Below are positions 11,391-23,864 of a stretch of 64,000 bases of DNA, one piece after another. Source of the stretch: Dermatemys mawii (lineage: Eukaryota; Chordata; Testudines; Dermatemydidae); contig ML677364.1 of NCBI GenBank assembly GCA_007922305.1, forward strand, positions 16,142,260 through 16,206,259. The letters run 5' to 3'. The notes beneath the pieces were generated by a model. That model saw only the letters and a list, made by a program, of their open reading frames with translations, ran no database searches and had not been told where the DNA came from. Made by a program: the position numbers and the translations under genes. Positions within the stretch are counted from its first letter, which is position 1. Each line of letters opens with the position of its first letter.

Positions 11391-12775
11391 CAAAGCTGTC
11401 CAAAAATGTTTGGTTCAAAATATTTTCGTATAGTTCTGTACTTTCTGGCTAGGACCAGAAACAGAAGTGAGCAAACACTGTCCAAAATACTGCTCTCACG
11501 GAAAGCAGAAAGCACTGGAGATGTCATGGGAATCCTGTCAGAATTTTTTTTTCTTTTATTATTCCCTGCACCTTCAGTGTTTTTCATTATCATTGTTATT
11601 CCTCATCTACAGTTGTCCATAAGAAGTTTGCACTAGTACAACTAACATATGAATGGGAATCAACTGAAAAGGGAAGGGGTCATTCTCTACTCTACCCTTG
11701 AAACACATGTTTTTTTAAAAAAAGAAAAAAAAACATGAATAAGCTTTGAGAAGGAAAAGCAGCACCTCTGCGGTTGTTCTCTAATCAGTCCCAGGTACAG
11801 ATCTACCCTTTGATCTGGTAGTGTTTCCGTTAGGTTTTCCAGCTCAGAGTAACTATGGCTGAGCAGAGAATGAGAATCTCATTTACTAGTGGCTCCCAAA
11901 TGCATGACTGTTGCTATTTAGGAAAGAATGCTCTGTTCCTCAGTACCTCAGTTTGGTTCAATAGGAAATCATCCCTTCCTTAGCTACATGGAAAAAAATC
12001 ATTCTCTCAGGCAGTCAAACCTGATAGCCTAAACAATTTAATTTTATGTCCTCGCTATTAAACAATGTAGGCAGAGTAAAATGTGATCTTATTAGGTACT
12101 GCATGAATGTATAACCAAGTAGTAAAGGCCAGCCATGAGCCCCTGTAGACAAGCATACAACACTTTAAAATATTGTCTTAGTCAATTGCTGCCTTCTCTA
12201 CTGATGATTTCACAAAAGCCCTACCTATAATGCCAGAAAAGTTCACTAGAGCAACTCTGAAGAGGGAAAAAAGGAAGGTGTAAGAAGGTGTGTAAATTAT
12301 TGCAGCCCTGGGGCAGTGTGTTAGTTTTACTGGCCTATTTACTTTGCTGTGCAATAAAAATGGGTAATAGACCCATTGGACCTATTACTTGCCCACTGGA
12401 CCCATTACTTAGATTGAACAAGGCTAGTGGAGCTTTAAGAAGGAGTTGAGTGACAGCCGAGCCTCTTCGAGTCCCACCATGGCAACAGCCTCTTTGTAGC
12501 CCCTTCTGTGTCTGTTTCACACCTTACCTTGAATGAGAAAAGGCAAAGACAAATAGCTGGGTTGCAGGAAGCATTGACGCCAGAGTGGCAGCACAAAAGT
12601 AAATTGCAATGGTGAAGAAAAGCAGGCGTGAGTTATTTGTTGCTCAGCCAAGTATTTCATGGCCTGACGTACGTTGGCAAGCCTGGCTCAGCCAGGCAGA
12701 CAGTGTAATAAAGCTGCAATTATGAGAGACTCATGAAGTACAAAGGGATTAATTAACAAAGCTCTATACTTATTC
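11391..12775. other. No gene seen
   Basis: Unique sequence. The open frame 11256-11636 starts inside the CR1 tail and has no domain. A T-run/A-run junction lies at about 11709-11735. No supported exon. Confidence 0.5.
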
Positions 12776-12912
12776 AGGGCTCAATCCTGTAAGGCACTGA
12801 GCACTCTGATCACAATCCTGAAAAGTACTTAAACACATGCTTAAGTGTGACTTCAACCAGACTGCTCACATGTTGAAGTTAGACATATACTTAAGTGCTT
12901 TGCAGCGTCAGG
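12776..12912. repeat. Degenerate foldback (palindromic) element
   Basis: The two halves are imperfect inverted copies: left AAGTACTTAAACACATG against the complement of right CATATACTTAAGTGCTTTG. A fragment with the same left-arm motif (AAAGCACTTAAGCAAATGC) occurs at 44283-44350. It is a non-coding, old MITE-like repeat. Confidence 0.5.
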
Positions 12913-13019
12913 GCCAGAGTGCTAAGAACCTTGCAAAACTGATCCCATTGTTCCTTTTATCCAAGGATCTCAGTCTTCTTTTATTCTTATTCTATACACT
13001 CACATAGAAATTAAACAAA

Positions 13020-13165
13020 CCTTACATCACCGCTGAGTGCTACAGATCACCTCTTTGTGGAAGGGTAAACTGAAGCATGAACACAATAAAGTGATTTGCC
13101 CAGATTCACAGAATAAGACAGTGGCACACCGGGGAAGAGAACATGGAAGTACCACTCTCAGCCCT
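13020..13165 (-). repeat. Weak MIR-like fragment
   Basis: GGGTAAACTGAAGCATGAAC and GTGATTTGCCCAGATTCACA correspond in order to the MIR core in reverse complement. It is strongly diverged. Confidence 0.45.
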
Positions 13166-13624
13166 GAAGAGCTACATCTTCCGTTCGGAAATTAATTTAA
13201 ACAACAGCCATGCAATGTGGTTGGCAATACTTGCAGAAAAATACTCGGGGCAAAATGGCTCAGTCTATGGAGTCAGTGAGATCAGGTAAATTTGTCCCAG
13301 ATAACATTTTTTTTTTTTTAAAAAAAAGCAATTTTCATTAGAAAAGGATTATAGTCTCAGTGAGGTGCATCTACTGTGAAAATTTTCTTCAGGGCAGATT
13401 TAACTGCCCTGTAATAGTATAAAATACAAAATCAAATTCTTAATATGAAGTAAAGAACAGGGTTTTTTTTATTAACATTCTGTTTAAGTTGAACTCTAGT
13501 TTGTCAGGAACAGATTTCATTTCACCATTATATTATAAGCTGCCCTGATCACAAAGTCGCTCATTCATTTGCCAGAGTAGTCAAACATCCTTTAATAGAT
13601 GAGAAGATAGGTAGAGGAAGAAAG

Positions 13625-13800
13625 AAATATAATAATAATATCCAGCGCCTACATCAGGCTTTTTATTGTCAGTCTCAAAGTATTTTACAAAGGAGGTAAG
13701 TGTCATTATCTGCATTTTACATGTGGGGAAACTGAGGCACTGATCACAGCTCACAGCAGGGACTTGCCCAAGGTCACCCAGCAGGCTATGATAGTGATGG
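13625..13800 (-). repeat. MIR-like SINE, minus strand
   Basis: Clear landmarks in order: CAAAGTATTTTACAAAGG, CATTATCTGCATTTTACA, GGGGAAACTGAGGCACTGA, then GACTTGCCCAAGGTCACCCA. This is one of the better preserved MIR-type copies in the window. Confidence 0.8.
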
Positions 13801-16800
13801 CACTGGTATTGTTTGTAAATTCTTTGTTATTTAGGCACATTGAAAATGCACTTTCATTTTCATTGGAAGATTCATTGGGAGGTTTGCCTGAGTGAAGACC
13901 ATTGGATCCAAACAGAACAATGTGTGCAGGTGCCATGCAAATATCTGAAGCCTTTGTACATTGTAAGAGTAAACTGCTCAGGATTCAACCTCCAGGATAT
14001 GAGTGCAGAGTTTTTCTCCTGCAACAGTTGGAGTTCCCTTCAGTTGCTTTGAGCCATGGTGAGCTCACTGCCTCTTCCACAGGAAACATGAACTGATGAC
14101 CTGGCACTTATACACGTAACTGACTCTTTTCATTTTTTTATTTAAAATGTATTGCTCTGCCATTTTAAGGTGGATTTTTAACTGATTTGGGATCACCTGA
14201 AGTACTTTGGCTCACCTGTAACTAAAAGGAAGGAGAATATTACTTCATATCTTTCTGGTGAGACTGGGACGGGGAAAGGATAAGAAAGGCACTGGCGGTT
14301 GCTGTTAGGGATCTAGGGTATATTAATTGACCTGTCATTTCCACAATTTTGCATGGCAAATAGAATTGAGAAAATTGTGAGCTGTGTTTGGACAATTTGT
14401 GAACAACAGCAGCAACAAACAGACTAGAATTCATCAACTAAATATTTGATACAAACTATCAGCCCATTGCTAGTTTACGGTCTTGAGAAGGCTAGCTGGT
14501 TCCCTTCCATGTTGCACTTAATATGTACAAAGCAGTTTGAGGTTGTCAAGTGTTATTTATATGCTCAGTGCTTTTGCAATGATGATACTTGGATTTGTTA
14601 AAATATACTTTATGTTTGAGCTTATTTTTTAAGATTGTAAATATTGATTTAATCTAACATAAAAGCTGAGCCACAGACTTTGTGTGTAGGCAGTAAACAA
14701 GGAGAAGGAAGAATGGAATTCATCCCCCAACCCCAAGGCAGGTTGTGAAGCTGCAACACAGCTCCTCCATGGCTGTTTTAGCCCATTGCCTGGAGAAGAA
14801 GCCAGTGAACTCAGCACTCCTCAGAGAAGGTGCTAGGACTACAGCATCTGCAATACTGAAATTCCATGATCCATTAAAAGTCTGGCCCCAAATTTCTCCA
14901 ACATGCTCATCTCTTCAGGGCTCTCTTCCAGTAGCATGCAGACAGGAAGCACTCCTTCCACCCAGCCCACTGGGCAGGTCCACCCACATCCTTTTTCACT
15001 TACACATCTCAGTGCTTAAGCAGTGCAGAGGGCCTCGTAAGCCATCCTCCAATATCTATTCCCTCTCACCCCTGCATTGGTTAAATTAACCTCTTTCACT
15101 GTAAGTAAGAATATTCTTGAAAACAGTAGAGAATAATTTCTGGTTTGCCAAGCAGTGTGGGCAGGAGAAACAGGACTTTTGGGTTTATTTAAACTTAACA
15201 AAACATGAACACTTTTAAAATCCAATATCAAAACTTACAAAAATCATGCACAGGCTGCACACAGTGAGCCAAAAGCCAAGCAAATTGTGTTGCATCTAAT
15301 GACAGGCGTTCATAGAGTATCCCCCGAGGAGTCACTGACACCACTACAAATTGCTTCATCATTTCAGCTCGGTTGCAAATGCAACAATGAAAATATGGCA
15401 AGAAATCTCTCTGTCTCATACACACACACACACATCTGACGTGTACTATATATTTACATAATGTGCTTAAGGACATAAGGAATTATTTAAAAGATTAATT
15501 ACTACCATAGCCTTTTTTACTGTCCAAGAGATACTATAGACTCCTTGAAAACTTGAGTTACTCCTCCCAACTTGAATTTTTATAAAACATTAAATTAATA
15601 ATATATGTCATGATTTACAGAACGGAGTAATGTGACAGTATTGGCCTTGTGTAAAAGCACCATGCAAAATAAGTGTGATCTGCTGGGTAAATGTAATAAA
15701 AAGGTACTGCACCAATATGGCTGTGTTATTCGCTGCATTTCAACAGAAATCAAAATCAGACTGAACTAAACAGGTCCTATGGATTATTATAGCACAAATA
15801 TCTCATTAAGCAAAGGAAACGTCTTATACAGCAATAGAAAAAAAATCACTATTTATTTCCAAAAATCTTTGAATTTTATTTCAAATCCAGAGAAAGAGTC
15901 AAAGCATAAGTGTTCTGCACATGAAAGGGCAATGACTTGCGCTCTTTACACCACCATTTTCATATGTCTTCCAGTCTGTAGCTATGCAATGGCTAAGATG
16001 GCTGGTGTGCAGCTGGGGGATGGTGGGAGAAGATGTAAATCCAAAGGTGTTGGCAGAGAACAAATGAAAAGAGAAAGACCTGGAAAGAACAAATCCATAA
16101 ATGGTCTCTTTTTTCCTCCTTCTTTCTTTTGAGTAAAAATAAAATCAGATTAGTTCTTAGGCAGATCTAAGTTATTCGGGTATTCCAATACCTGAAGAAA
16201 CTAGAACCCAAAAAGTATAGGTCAGATACTGAGTAAACGAAGGAATTACTAAAAATATACCAACCTCCTCTTGTATCTTGGCAGCATCATTAGCTTTAGG
16301 AATTCTAAACCACACATAGCTTAACACTGCACAAGTACAACTTGGGAGGAATGTGTATATTGGTGCAGAACTGTCACCTCTCCCTCACAAATTGGATTGT
16401 CCGGACTCTGACTATGGCTTCAGTGCTGGTGAAGAACAGATCATTTCCACTGAGTTAAAGGACAAACTTGATTTACAAACTTGTGTGTGTGTCAAAACCT
16501 ACTCAGGAGTTTATCAGTTTAGTTCCCACTAATGGCTGAGCAGTGGAGGTGATCTTTCAGCACACACAGATGTCAGCTGTTTTTTGTTTTCATTTTTTAA
16601 ATTGGCAGCAATTGTTCTGATTACTATATACAAGACAGCAGGTACTATGCAAGATAGCTAACAAAAATGGTCTATGACTGTATCCAGACATGAATGGTAA
16701 CAGAGAAGAGCAAAACCCCTAGTTTTAGTAGGGGAGATTTCAGTTCAAATTTAGCCCATCAGCTTTCTTTTCTTTTCAATACATTTCTATTCTGGTTTTG

Positions 16801-17894
16801 ATTAATTATGTTCTCTCCTCTACATCATTGCTCCTTTATCATCTATTTAGCCTTACTGTGTTAAATTTCTAACTGGGAATACAGGGGAAAAGCAACAAAA
16901 GAATTAAGATACATTGATGGCATTACATTATTCCATAGATTCTTGTAATTATAAAGAAACCTGGAAGTGTACACTCTGATGTGTAACCACTAATACACCC
17001 CTGATGTCCGTAAGAAATTAGCAATTTAACCATGACCCCATGATGTTTTTATAATTGTCATACACTGGTAAATTCATAGAGCTAAATTCTGCATATAGAC
17101 CATCAATAACGTTGCTCAGGTGCATTTGCTCCATAATCTTTAATGGCTGTCTAATTCTCAAATCCATCCTTCCAGCTTTCTGACCATTTACTGTTACTTC
17201 ATTTGTACATATAGCACATAAAAGTAAGCATGTGTTAAAGATAGCCTTGTTGGTTTGTGTTGAACAATGTGTGTTTCATTTATCTACTCTAGGTGAATCT
17301 TACCTTGGACTTCAGGAACAAATTCTGCACTCAGTTGCATAGATATAATGAGAATAGAATTTGATTAAGAAATCTCCTTTTACAGTTCAGAGCACATCTT
17401 AACAAAAAACTAAACGACAAAAGTGTGGCAATTGCCTGCCAAATGCTTTCATTATACCAAAGCAAGGAAATTGAGAGGTAGGTTTGTTCCCGAGAGACCA
17501 TAATGCACTTGTCCGAAAGCTGTTTGTAGTTTTGGAGATACAGTACTCATAAGTCCTTACTAAAGCAAAAGTCTCATGGACTCTATTAGTATTAAGATTT
17601 GGGTTTGATATTATCTACAGTAGTAAAAATGCTGAGCCTTGTAGGAAGCAGAGAAATTAAATCAGAGCCTCATTAAAGTTGTCTTGTTAGTGTTTCTTTC
17701 GAACTCCGTATGACAGCCACTGGATTTCTATGAAATAATCAAAACCTATTGAGGTGTAATAATGTATAAATACTGTATGTAACTTGGTCAGTGTCAATTT
17801 ACTGTATAACTCTGGGTGGTTTATTAGAATTTTCTGTATGATTGTATTGACTTAAATTAATAAGACTGTAGGAAGAGCAGCATAATAGATTTAC
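13801..17894. other. No gene seen
   Basis: About 4 kb of mostly unique sequence. The open frames at 13840-14096, 14240-14437, 14629-15089, 15016-15476 and 15779-16132 overlap on both strands and carry no recognisable domain. A (CA)n tract of about eight units lies near 15420-15434. A minus-strand open stretch at about 16175-16384 was considered and not accepted. Confidence 0.45.
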
Positions 17895-18015
17895 TTAGAT
17901 TATAAACTTTGGGCTTGGGGTTATCCTTGTTTTCTGTGTTTGAACAGCACCAAACACAACATCCATAACTAGGGCATTTAGGCATTACAACAATACAAAT
18001 AAATAAATACATACA
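17895..18015 (+). repeat. SINE-like tail with AAATAAATAC repeats
   Basis: It follows the same plan as 640-735 and 20600-20760: 'ataaactttgggcttggggt', 'gaacagcacc', 'cattacaacaatacaaataa', then AAATAAATACATAC. It is a non-coding old retroposed tail. Confidence 0.5.
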
Positions 18016-19653
18016 TAATGATGATAATCAATAAGGTCACCCCAAAACCTATATAGATCTATACATATAGATTACATTTTAGTGCCAAACACAAGACCAA
18101 CAATTTTTTCAGGTGTTTTGTTCACTGAATTTCCCACACGTTTGGGGTCTGGAAAGTCTATTTTTCTCTGCTTGAGTTCCACTTTGTCAAAAGTATCCTA
18201 ATTAAGACTTTGGAAAAAACACATTTGTTTCACTAAAAGATTATATTGTCAGCCACAAGTCCAGTTTTGTGTTCAAATTTTGGTTGAGAGAGACAGAGCA
18301 ATTGGCATGGAAAGCTAGGAAGCATCATATAATGGTCAGATGGCAATTTATACCAAAATTATATTGTGATTTAACATATCAGTGAAATAATTCGAATGCA
18401 GATTTTACTATTTCTATCATGTACTTTACCTGCTTCTTAAAAACAAGGCAATAAACAAACAAAACCCAAGAAACTTCTCTCATTACCATCAGTGAGTCTT
18501 TCTAACAAGTTTACAGTGGTAAAGTGTCATTCCAATTCTGTTCACTTTGGAAAACCATAGAAACAAATATCTAATTATAGGTAATTAAAGGCATGTTCTG
18601 TATCAGAAGAGGTGACATCTGATATCAACTTTTAATTATAAATAAATCTTGGTCTATTCATAACTATAGTCCCCTAATTAACTTTTAAAATAGTTATGAA
18701 TAATTTAAGGAAATATAACATTGCATTCAGGGCTATTTCTTAAACCATTACAGCAACAGAGTAAATATAATAAAAGATATAACAGAGGAAACCATAATGT
18801 TTTTTAATAGTGCACTTGTTTAGGTATAAAACAGTCCTTGATTTTTTAAAAAAAAACAAAAGCAAATATGCTACCAGTCAGTTTCTCAAGTGGTATAAAT
18901 CCACGATGTTCCCTTGACTTCAGTGGATGTTGACTTACACCATCTGAGAATCTCGCTCCACAAGATTTTCATCTTTGAATATTTTTGTTCCTCAGCCATT
19001 TGTAGCAAATTGCAACCAATGTCACCTTTAGGTTAAATTGTTCTTTCCCTTCATCTTCAAAGGATTATCAAAAACTTTTTTTATGACAAACACCACATTT
19101 TTTTTTTTAAAAAAAGCCAACAGTTTCTAGAGCACTGGCATTTTGCAGGAGCAGGAATTATCAACAATCATTTTACTGGTCCACAGTGGAAAGCTTATTA
19201 TAAAAGAGAGGGTTCAGTTCAAAATATACAGTAGATCTGTGTTATATACATAGTTTTCAGTCAAAAAAATGTGAGAATTGATGTGCAGGCAGTGCACATT
19301 CATTATTTGTGCAGGCATGCCACGTTGAGCAAGTTAAGTAAAAACATTTGCCAGCACTAATGTGTGGGAAAATATTTTACACGCAAGAGCTCATTTTCAT
19401 ATGGGTTCATTTTTACGGTAATTTTTTTTTGAAGACTAGAAAAAATAACAAGTCTGAATAAAGTTGATTTTAGCCTAGATTACTAGTGGGGGAAGAAACA
19501 CACACACTCTCAAACACCCAGCTGCAGCTGAATAACATTGTTTATTTTCAATCAACTAAATGTGCATGCTTGAAAAAACATACCATAAATTCTATTTGAA
19601 AATAGCTAGGTCAAACAGGATAGCATTGCAGATTTATTTATTTATTTTTCCAG
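18016..19653. other. No gene seen
   Basis: AT-rich sequence with a poly-T/poly-A junction at about 19099-19118. No repeats are recognised with confidence. Confidence 0.5.
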
Positions 19654-19771
19654 AAAAACATTGAAACTGCAGAGTTTTATGTTTATCGGTATGGACTTGA
19701 GTGTATAAGATCAAGAAAAGCTGGAAAGATCAATTTTACCATTCCCAGTGTTTGGACAAGCAATCAAGACG
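19654..19771 (+). CDS. Candidate internal exon C (unassigned gene)
   Basis: This is a possible 118-bp exon. The acceptor is TTTATTTATTTTTCCAG and the donor is AGACG|GTAAGC, a strong site. Only one of three frames is open. It reads KNIETAEFYVYRYGLECIRS and then RKAGKINFTIPSVWTSNQD, and leaves one base over (phase 1). A second acceptor (CTGCAG, exon start 19671) would begin with two bases and so fit the exit phase of exon B. Aromatic-rich and hydrophobic positions alternate as in a beta-sheet domain, but I cannot name the family. Exit phase does not match exon D unless a further exon or a different acceptor is used. Confidence 0.4.
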
Positions 19772-20590
19772 GTAAGCATAGAAAAAAAAATACAATTTAT
19801 ATATATTTGTTTGTAGCATTAAAGGGCCTGTATTCTGGAAATACAGCAGACAAGAAAATGCTGTTCTTCCCAGAAAGATGAATCCATAATTATAATATTA
19901 AACTCTGATGTCAAGTAAACACACCTTCTACTGATTATGGAACATAAATTTACTTGAAACTCTTCACTGTTATATATCAAAAGGGTTGACATAGTGATTT
20001 TCATAAACAACATAGTTTTAACAGGCATATCTGAAATATATTTAGATATTAGACTGTGATTAATGTGACTTAACAATTTATATAGTTTCTGAGTTTCATA
20101 AATCATATATGCCTACCATAAATTAGCCAGCTGAAATGTTTCCTTACATTAAAAAAATGCCAAAACAATAACCATAAAACCTTAACCTCATCATGTTATG
20201 TGCTAGCCAGTGCTCAGTAACTAAAGTATCTCGTCATTCCTGCCCTATCCCTTCTGTTGAATCATTGCCCTCTTGTTATATCATGTCTGATAATAGTCCC
20301 TGATTCTGCACTGGGATCCACGATAGTGACAAGTTGTGATTACTTTTACTGATTGGCTTAGTAGGCCTATGAATTACAGACTGATAGCCTATTCCAATAC
20401 ATCTTGCTGTTATTAATTATTTTTATTATTATTAATTATTATTATCATTATCATCATTATTACCTCTTCCTTTCTGCCCACTCATTTGTCTTGCCCATCT
20501 GCTAAATCTTGTCTTTTAGGTTCCAATTCTGCAAAGGCATAGTCTCATTGAAACCAGTAAGATTATTTACATTTGTACTGTTAAGCATGT
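19772..20590. other. No gene seen; ATT/ATC-rich tract
   Basis: Sequence without supported genes. Imperfect TTATTA/ATTATC repeats occupy about 20403-20462. Confidence 0.5.
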
Positions 20591-20760
20591 TTGTAAGTTT
20601 TTGCTGAAATGAGACCTTAGTTTGTAAGGACTTTGGGGCAGGGACTGTCCTTTTCTATATATTTGTATAGCACCTGGAACAAATGGGCCCTGACCTGGTT
20701 AACCTCTAGGGACTACAGCAATACATGTTGTGATATTAATCAATAACAGCATAGACCTCG
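20591..20760 (+). repeat. SINE-like tail element
   Basis: The text 'ttgtaaggactttggggcag', 'gggactgtccttttctatat', 'gtatagcacctggaac' and 'gactacagcaatacatg' repeats the layout seen at 17895-18015. This is the best preserved copy of that family here. Confidence 0.6.
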
Positions 20761-22081
20761 GTTCATTGACTTCAACAGGATTCTACACAGGCATGGGGCT
20801 CTATGTTAGTGAATCCTAATGCAGAATCAGGATCCTACTTAGCGCCAAGCCTAGCAAATTCGTGAATAGAGAAGTAACTTTACTCTCCTGGCTAGATGAG
20901 TAAAAGCTACTCATATGTGAAAGCATTTTCAGGATTGGGCCCTTCATTTGTAAATGTCTTAGGGAAAGGTAACATGTTCAAAGGCATCTAAGATTCAGAA
21001 GCCTGTTTTGGAAAGCACAACATACACTGTTGGGTGCAGTTATAAATTAGAAGATGGAAATTTTAGAGGTGTGGTAGTTGCAGCTGAAAACATTGGCAGT
21101 TCAGGATTTCTAATTACAGAATGGTGATGATGTAACGTGCAAAGAAACTTTATGGATAAAATTGCCACTACACTTTCTCTGTTCATTGTGGGAAATCCAC
21201 TACATTTTCTCTGGTACACATGTGATTAGATACAACATAACCAGCCAAAGTAGATTTTTTTAAAACATATATGTTATTCTCCTTTTGTGTGTAACAATAA
21301 AATTAGTCTTGTCATGGACTAACAAGAAAACAGGTGTAACACTGTGTTTGTATATATATTGTATAAATATAATACACACACACTAAGGCTTTGGTTAAAG
21401 ATTTAAGAGGCAAGAGTAGCATTTTTCCAAACCAGAATGTGGTGATTTTCTGTCTTTGGTCCTGGATGACTACAGTTAGATAGGAAGCATGTCTGAGATT
21501 TCTTTTGTTTAATACCATGTGTCATTTTGGAGCCATACCATGTGAACAACAACTGTCAGTCACACAGCACAGGATAAATCTACACTTAAAGCAAAAACTT
21601 TTAAAAGCCTGCTCTTTCTTTCAAAAGGAACTTTAATCTGGGTTTTGCTGGTCTGTGCTATTATTCCTAGTTGTTGAATAACGTGGCTCTGCTGGTTTCA
21701 AGGGTTTATTCGACATTTATAACCTAAAAATCAATTATATGAAAAACAATAAAAATATTCTTATTGCATGCTATTAAAAAAAAAAGAAAGATACAAAAGG
21801 TTAAGCAGAGCAACCAGCATCTGCACACTAATGACATCGTTATGATAGGTGTTTGCTTTACCCTGGAGTGGTAACATTATAATTCATCCCCCTCTGAATG
21901 AGTGGGGACAATTAATGCAGTCAGTGTGTCCCACGTGTTCCCTGTAGCATTAACAAGGCAGCTCCAGGCCCCTTGGCAGACACTGGGCTGAAAATTGAGA
22001 CTGCTTCCCAGTTGAATGTGATCCTGATTACCTCAGCGGGGCCACCTGCTGCTTAGTGGCTGCTCTTTTTTGTGTTAGCAG
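20761..22081. other. No gene seen
   Basis: Unique sequence with a short A-run (21775-21785). No exon with paired splice sites was found that would bridge exon candidates C and D. Confidence 0.45.
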
Positions 22082-22168
22082 CCTCCATTTGTAGTGCCTC
22101 AGGGGAGTGCAACCTTAAGGGCAAACCCAGCTGACACCAATCTGGTGGAACACTGGCTGAACAATCAG
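22082..22168 (+). CDS. Candidate internal exon D (unassigned gene)
   Basis: This is a possible 87-bp, 29-codon exon in phase 0 at both ends. The acceptor is a strong pyrimidine tract, CTCTTTTTTGTGTTAGCAG, and the donor is ATCAG|GTATGC. The single open frame reads PPFVVPQGSATLRANPADT then NLVEHWLNNQ; the other two frames contain stops. Its composition looks like real protein. An internal AG (after TTTGTAG) would give a two-base start compatible with exon C. I do not recognise the family. Confidence 0.4.
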
Positions 22169-23149
22169 GTATGCACTGGCTGGCCATTTTTCAGATGCCA
22201 CCCTTTCTAGAAGCTGGCTAGAACAATGGCCCTGTTTGTTTTATTATACTGAGCCCTGCTCAGGCAAGTGATGTTTTGCAAAATGTGATTTATTGAGGAA
22301 AAGGCTGCTGCTGCTTTTGTTAGTCAAAATGTGTAGTTTCTGGGAGGCATTTAAAAAAAAATCCACAGACAAAGCAGTTTCTACATATCATGAGAGGGAA
22401 AATAGCTGACACTAAATATACAATCAAGCACTGATTATAGGAACCATGTAAAATTTGTCCACATTTTGCTGAAAATGGAGAAGGTGGCATTTAAGGTTAT
22501 CGCCATGCTAATTGAATTAAAATGAACTGAAAGTCAAGCTGACACTGTGCCAGACATACGAAAGGGAAATATGGAAGCTGTTCACCAAATTTCACCTCAG
22601 ATATTATAGGGTAAGGACTGCAACTATAGAAGAAACAACTTTCATCCAGCCAGGTTGGCTCCTGGGAACAAGAGAGTATCTGAGAGATCTCTAGCTGCTA
22701 AGCAGGTCTCGACTGATAGAATACTGGTTAGAAGGGCCATTGGCAGTATCACAGGGATACCCACATGTAGGAGGAAGAGTGAAAAGGAAAACCAAAAATG
22801 AAAGAAGTAAGAGATGCCAGGTGAGGGATTCATTGTGGAATGACTGACATTGGCTTCATCATTTAACAGCTGGAGCACCTTAAGCAGAAAGTTTTAAGGT
22901 GCTTTTCTGTGCCCTTCTATACCTGAAGGACCATTGGTTCAAGAATGTTCCATTATCCTGCTGCTTTCCCAAATTGTAACTTTTCTAAATGAACAAATGC
23001 ATGTTCCAATAGACAACATTATTTACATCAAATCACTTGAATTGCTTCCTCAATGAAAAAAAAAACCCACCAGTTGGGCTTTACGTATAACTTATAATCA
23101 TTCATACATACCTATGTATATATACTGCACTGCATATACATTCCTAGGA
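22169..23149. other. No gene seen
   Basis: Unique sequence. The open frame 22642-22878 (-) has no domain or splice support. Confidence 0.5.
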
Positions 23150-23420
23150 GCTCCCATCCTGTCCTACCATGCTAATCAATCTCCTTCTCTTGATTTAATT
23201 CCTCCTTAAATTTCACTTCTTCTATGAAGTCTTCACACAGCATCAGAACTAGGTTATAAAAGTATGCCACCATGTTTTGAAAAGGGGCCATCATCCAGTG
23301 TGTTATGTGTTTGCACTATACTGACTGTCTGTGTTAGATTATAAACCTCTTAGAAAAGGGTCACAGTCATCTTTTGTATTTGTAGATCACTAAGCACATT
23401 GCTGGCAGTTAATATATAGT
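23150..23420 (+). mobile_element. LINE-like 3' remnant (L2/CR1-type)
   Basis: The segment has the order 'attcctccttaaatttcact', 'tcttctatgaagtcttcaca', 'gttagattataaacctctta' and 'actaagcacattgctggcag', a layout I associate with L2-like LINE 3' ends. A more degraded parallel lies at about 41080-41360 ('ttcaaagcacttcttaaagc', 'agattgtaggctcttttg'). Confidence 0.4.
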
Positions 23421-23429
23421 ACTACATCA

Positions 23430-23518
23430 ATTTATTGTTCATAGTCAACTAGCATATAGTAGCCCCAACTGAGACTGGAGCCCTGCTGTGCCAGGTACTG
23501 TGGAAAACACATAGTGTC
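23430..23518 (-). repeat. SINE-like element, first half (interrupted)
   Basis: It reads 'gccccaactgagactggagc', 'cctgctgtgccaggtactgt', 'ggaaaacacatag'. The expected continuation ('agtaagagatggtccctgcc') resumes at 23867, after a 346-bp insertion, so the two halves were originally contiguous. Confidence 0.55.
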
Positions 23519-23864
23519 CAGTGATGGGGAGCCTGAGAAGGGTCTTGGTCCTCAGAAGCCTATCTGGTGGGTCGCCAGGGAGCCAGAAGCCTGGGAGCTT
23601 GGGAGCCAGGGCTACCTTTGCTCCCCAAGTCCCAGGTCAGCTGGCTGCCTGGGCTGCCCAGCTACCAGGAATCTGGAAGCCCAGAGGTTCCTGAGAGTCT
23701 GCCTGGTCAGGTGCCTTGGAGCCTTGGCATGCGAGCTGGCAGAAACCAGGCAGGTTTCCATCAGAACCTTGTCAAAGTCAAAACATGTTCATGAAACATT
23801 TTGATAAAAATCAGCCAATTCTGACAGAAAAAATGTTCTATGGGAATTTCACCAGCCAGCTCTA
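23519..23864. mobile_element. hAT-like non-autonomous insertion
   Basis: The insertion begins CAGTGATGG and ends CCAGCTCTA, whose complement TAGAGCTGG matches at six of nine positions; this fits a decayed hAT-type terminus. It is flanked by ATAGTGTC and ATAGTAAG, a degenerate 8-bp target duplication of which the first five bases agree, and it splits a SINE-like element at that point. The interior is GC-rich, with reiterated GGGAGCCAG/CTGGGAGC words. The right part is AT-rich. Overlapping open frames at 23514-23804 are products of the GC-rich interior and not genes. Confidence 0.55.

Noticed and set aside
11256..11636. 126-codon open frame and an exon-like piece from about 11390
   Set aside because: It starts inside a CR1 tail, the piece has an incompatible phase with exon B, and there are no domain features.
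13224..13285. Exon-like piece ending ATCAG|GTAAAT
   Set aside because: The upstream region lacks a pyrimidine tract, and the phase does not lead to exon C.
15779..16132. 117-codon open frame with a good acceptor at 15974
   Set aside because: No good donor, no domain, and low-complexity basic C-terminus.
16175..16384. Minus-strand open stretch containing YVWFRIPKANDAAKIQEE
   Set aside because: Protein-like wording, but there is no convincing acceptor, the donor (GTTGGT) is poor, and the length is within chance.
20520..20556. Strong acceptor CTTGTCTTTTAG and donor GTAAGA around 37 bp
   Set aside because: The text looks like a common SINE-type phrase and the frame following exon C has a TAG.
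23514..23804. Two overlapping plus-strand frames of 96 and 75 codons
   Set aside because: They arise from reiterated GC-rich words inside the hAT-like insertion.
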